From Gemmatimonadota bacterium (lineage in GTDB: Bacteria > Latescibacterota > UBA2968 > UBA8231): a DNA stretch of 8,231 bases. This document shows positions 6,370 through 8,231 of this stretch, in pieces. The number at the start of each line of letters is the position of its first letter. Position 1 is the stretch's first letter. The notes under the pieces were generated by a model, which was not told where the DNA came from, did no database searches, and saw only the letters and a program-made list of their open reading frames with translations. A program made the position numbers and the translations under genes. The stretch lies in NCBI GenBank assembly GCA_009845645.1, contig VXZF01000277.1, forward strand, positions 1 through 8,231. The letters run 5' to 3'.

Positions 6370-7053
6370 ATGGAACTATTTTCAGCGCGCCACCTGTTCT
6401 GGATCGGGGTGGCTGCGCTCTTCGCGGCGGGTTGCGCCAACATGAGGCGGTGGCCGTCGGTTGGGCGGGTTCATGCGACCTTTCGGGTCGCGCTGTTTGC
6501 CTTGGTGCTGGTCAATGAACTCGGCTGGTTCGCCTATCGGCACTTCGCCGTTGGCATCCCCATTGCCGACAACCTTCCCCTGCACCTGTGCGACCTATCG
6601 GTATTCGTCCTGTTCGTCGGGCTGGCAACTGGTGGGAGGCTGTGGTCCGAGTTGGCGTATTACGCGGGGGTGGTCGGTGCTCTGCTGGCGGTGTGTTTCC
6701 CGGCGATCTCGGAGACCGGGTCGATCCGCCTCATCGCCGAGATTCGCTATTTTCTGACCCATGTCGCCTTGGTCGGCGCGGGGTTCTATTTCACCTTTGG
6801 GTGCCGCTACCGCCCGTCGGCGCGGGCGATTCTGCGCAGCTATATCGCCGTCCACCTCTACGCCCTAGTCATTACCCCGCTCAACCTCTATCTCGGGACC
6901 AATTATTTTTTCACGCTCTCGGCACCGAAACAGCTCGCCTTTATCCACGCCTACCCGCACTGGCTCTTCTTAGTGACCGTCTCCGCCATCTTTCTCACAG
7001 TTTTCGCTCTGATGCACCTGCCCTTTGCGTGGGCGCGGCGGTCTGCTGGCTAA
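6370..7053 (+). CDS. YwaF/TIGR02206-type integral membrane protein
   Basis: A 227-residue polytopic inner-membrane protein with about six to seven hydrophobic segments (roughly 8-24, 38-55, 73-90, 95-112, 126-144, 150-168, 200-220). The conserved features I recognise for the TIGR02206 / YwaF family are LPLHLCD with His72, Cys74 and Asp75, a His in a later helix (RYFLTH, His131), LNLYLGTNYFF near 171-181, and a PH-W segment near the last helix. The family is distantly related to animal TMEM164, reported to be a cysteine-dependent phospholipid acyltransferase; whether the bacterial members do the same is not established to my knowledge. The frame is open upstream into the barrel gene, but the ATG at 6370 is the sensible start: it lies 5 nt after the barrel stop and begins directly before the first membrane segment. 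No good Shine-Dalgarno is seen (AGG is 13 nt away), so coupling to the preceding gene is likely. The TAA overlaps the stop of the convergent glycosyltransferase gene. Confidence 0.85.
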   Translation: MELFSARHLFWIGVAALFAAGCANMRRWPSVGRVHATFRVALFALVLVNELGWFAYRHFAVGIPIADNLPLHLCDLSVFVLFVGLATGGRLWSELAYYAGVVGALLAVCFPAISETGSIRLIAEIRYFLTHVALVGAGFYFTFGCRYRPSARAILRSYIAVHLYALVITPLNLYLGTNYFFTLSAPKQLAFIHAYPHWLFLVTVSAIFLTVFALMHLPFAWARRSAG

Positions 7054-8231
7054 TCGTCGCAGTGTCCCATGAGGCGTCTGTAGCAGGCCGTGATGATGAG
7101 AAGCAAGTAAAAAGGCGCGTATTGCGCCCACAAAACCCACGGCTTTTCGCGCCACACGCCTTCGCTGCCGTAGCCGATCTGTACCTCGTAAGCGAGGAAG
7201 ATCAAGCCGCTGAGGAGTATCCAAGCAGGGCTGGGGAAAAAGGCGAGGAACGGGAGGACCCAAAGCAAGTACCAAGGATGCACGGTCGGCGAGAGCAAGA
7301 TGTAAGCACCGAGGGTTGCGAAGGCGGCTCGGTAGGGGTCGCGATAGCGGATTTGGACGCCGAGGGCGATCAGTGCGAAAAGGGCCGTGCAGAGCCAGCG
7401 AGCGTGTAGAGGCTCCAAGGCAAGGCGAAAGAGCGAGTAGGCCGACGCGTTGAAGTGCCAGTGTTGCACGTAGGTTAGCAAACCCGTTGCGAGTTTTTCC
7501 CCGGCGTCGGCAAAAGGCCAAAAGGCCAACAGCCCCAGCGTTGGAAACAGGAGTAGCGCACTCCACTTGCGGAAGTTGAACCAATCGGCGCGAGGGCGAC
7601 GCCAAAAAGTGGGCAACAGTGCGAGGGGCACTAGTTTGACGAGGAAGGCCCCAGCGAGGGCACAGACGGCTGCGGCCCAGCGCTGGCTGTGGAGTGCGTA
7701 CAGGGCCGCGAAAAGGAGCAGGACGCCCAACGCATCAATGTGGCCGCTGCCGGCGATCTCGACTAGGGGCAGGGGATTCCAAGCGTAGAGTACGACGCGG
7801 CGCGAGTCTTGACCGCGCCGGACGAGGCTGTGTGCTAACAGCAGGCAAAGGCCCCAATCGCAGAGCAGCAGGGCCAATTTGAACGCGGCTGGCGTCGCGC
7901 TGAGCGCGCAAGTCGCGCGAAAGAAAAGCTGCGCCAGCGGTGGGTAGATCGTGGGGATGGTGGCGTGGTTGATGCTTTGGTAGAGCGCGTCGCGCAGGTG
8001 CGCCACCTCGGGTGCCGAAGGCGCGTAGAGGTACGGGTTGATGCCGGCTAGCTGAACGCGGCCGTCCCAGACGTAGCGAAAAATGTCGTCCGAGAGCGTT
8101 GCCGGGCTCCACCAGAGCGTCAGGCGGAAGACGAGGGCAGCTCCTAGGATGAGATGCGGTCGTCCGGGGAGCGCGCCCCGTCGCAGGACGAGATACGCAG
8201 CGAATACATAGCAGAGAAAAGCGGGAAAGAC
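7050..8231 (-). CDS. GT-C-fold membrane glycosyltransferase, DUF2029/GT87-like (5' end outside window)
   Basis: The frame stays open from the right edge to a TAG at 7052-7050, giving 393 visible residues; perhaps a few dozen N-terminal residues are missing. A GTG at 8006 could pass as a start but would remove conserved sequence. Near the N-terminus SDDIFRYVWDGR (visible residues 47-58) contains the acidic Asp pair expected in the first extracytoplasmic loop of GT-C enzymes, where it acts with the polyprenyl-phosphate sugar donor. It is followed by NPY (65-67), NHATIPTIYPP (88-98), NPLPLVEIAGSGHIDA (about 155-170) and SPTVHPWYLLW near the C-terminal third, all typical of bacterial DUF2029/mannosyltransferase-like proteins. 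Many hydrophobic helices place it in the inner membrane. It probably transfers a mannose-like or other sugar from a lipid-linked donor to a lipid or glycan acceptor outside the cytoplasm; the substrate cannot be read from sequence. Promoter and neighbours lie outside the window. Confidence 0.88.
   Translation of the reverse strand, partial: VFPAFLCYVFAAYLVLRRGALPGRPHLILGAALVFRLTLWWSPATLSDDIFRYVWDGRVQLAGINPYLYAPSAPEVAHLRDALYQSINHATIPTIYPPLAQLFFRATCALSATPAAFKLALLLCDWGLCLLLAHSLVRRGQDSRRVVLYAWNPLPLVEIAGSGHIDALGVLLLFAALYALHSQRWAAAVCALAGAFLVKLVPLALLPTFWRRPRADWFNFRKWSALLLFPTLGLLAFWPFADAGEKLATGLLTYVQHWHFNASAYSLFRLALEPLHARWLCTALFALIALGVQIRYRDPYRAAFATLGAYILLSPTVHPWYLLWVLPFLAFFPSPAWILLSGLIFLAYEVQIGYGSEGVWREKPWVLWAQYAPFYLLLIITACYRRLMGHCDD

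Noticed and set aside
6588..7409. A 273-codon plus-strand frame spanning the YwaF-like and glycosyltransferase genes
   Set aside because: It crosses two well-supported genes in the wrong frame or on the wrong strand, and its translation is Arg-rich low-quality sequence.

Overview
The window is G+C-rich DNA packed with genes for exported and membrane proteins. Two outer-membrane barrels that end in phenylalanine, two lipoproteins with a signal-peptidase-II lipobox, and several Sec-type leaders point to a Gram-negative (diderm) bacterium. The domain combinations (metallopeptidase + PD40 propeller + Omp85 barrel; Omp85 barrel without POTRA) make me think of the Gemmatimonadota / Latescibacterota / FCB side of the tree, but that placement is inference. 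I see no rRNA, tRNA, IS element or CRISPR array.

Layout. (1) 1-447, plus strand: the 3' part of an unrecognised protein with Gly-Gly-Tyr-Pro heptad repeats and a basic tail; its real start lies before the window. (2) 465-503: a strong hairpin with an A-tract on one side and a T-tract on the other, serving two convergent transcripts. (3) 508-4978, minus strand: a tightly overlapping three-gene operon transcribed leftward, consisting of a TPR lipoprotein, then a 1068-aa fusion (gluzincin-like HExxH peptidase domain, six-bladed PD40 propeller, acidic/proline linker, Omp85-type barrel), then a lipoprotein with a probable CsgG/GNA1162-like fold. The junctions are 4-nt overlaps (GTGA and TTGA), and none of the three genes starts with ATG. 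(4) 4979-5260: a divergent promoter region. (5) 5261-7053, plus strand: a POTRA-less Omp85-family barrel, followed 5 nt later by a YwaF/TIGR02206-type integral membrane protein. (6) 7050-8231, minus strand: most of a GT-C-fold glycosyltransferase of the DUF2029/GT87-like kind, running off the right edge. Its stop codon overlaps that of the YwaF-like gene.

The most interesting unit is the minus-strand operon. It puts in one place the kinds of parts used in outer-membrane protein assembly and quality control in other bacteria: a barrel, a propeller, a TPR lipoprotein, a HExxH protease and an accessory lipoprotein. Here protease, propeller and barrel are one polypeptide. A second Omp85 barrel is transcribed divergently from the same promoter region. 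I infer an envelope-assembly or surface-proteolysis system; the sequence does not prove this function.
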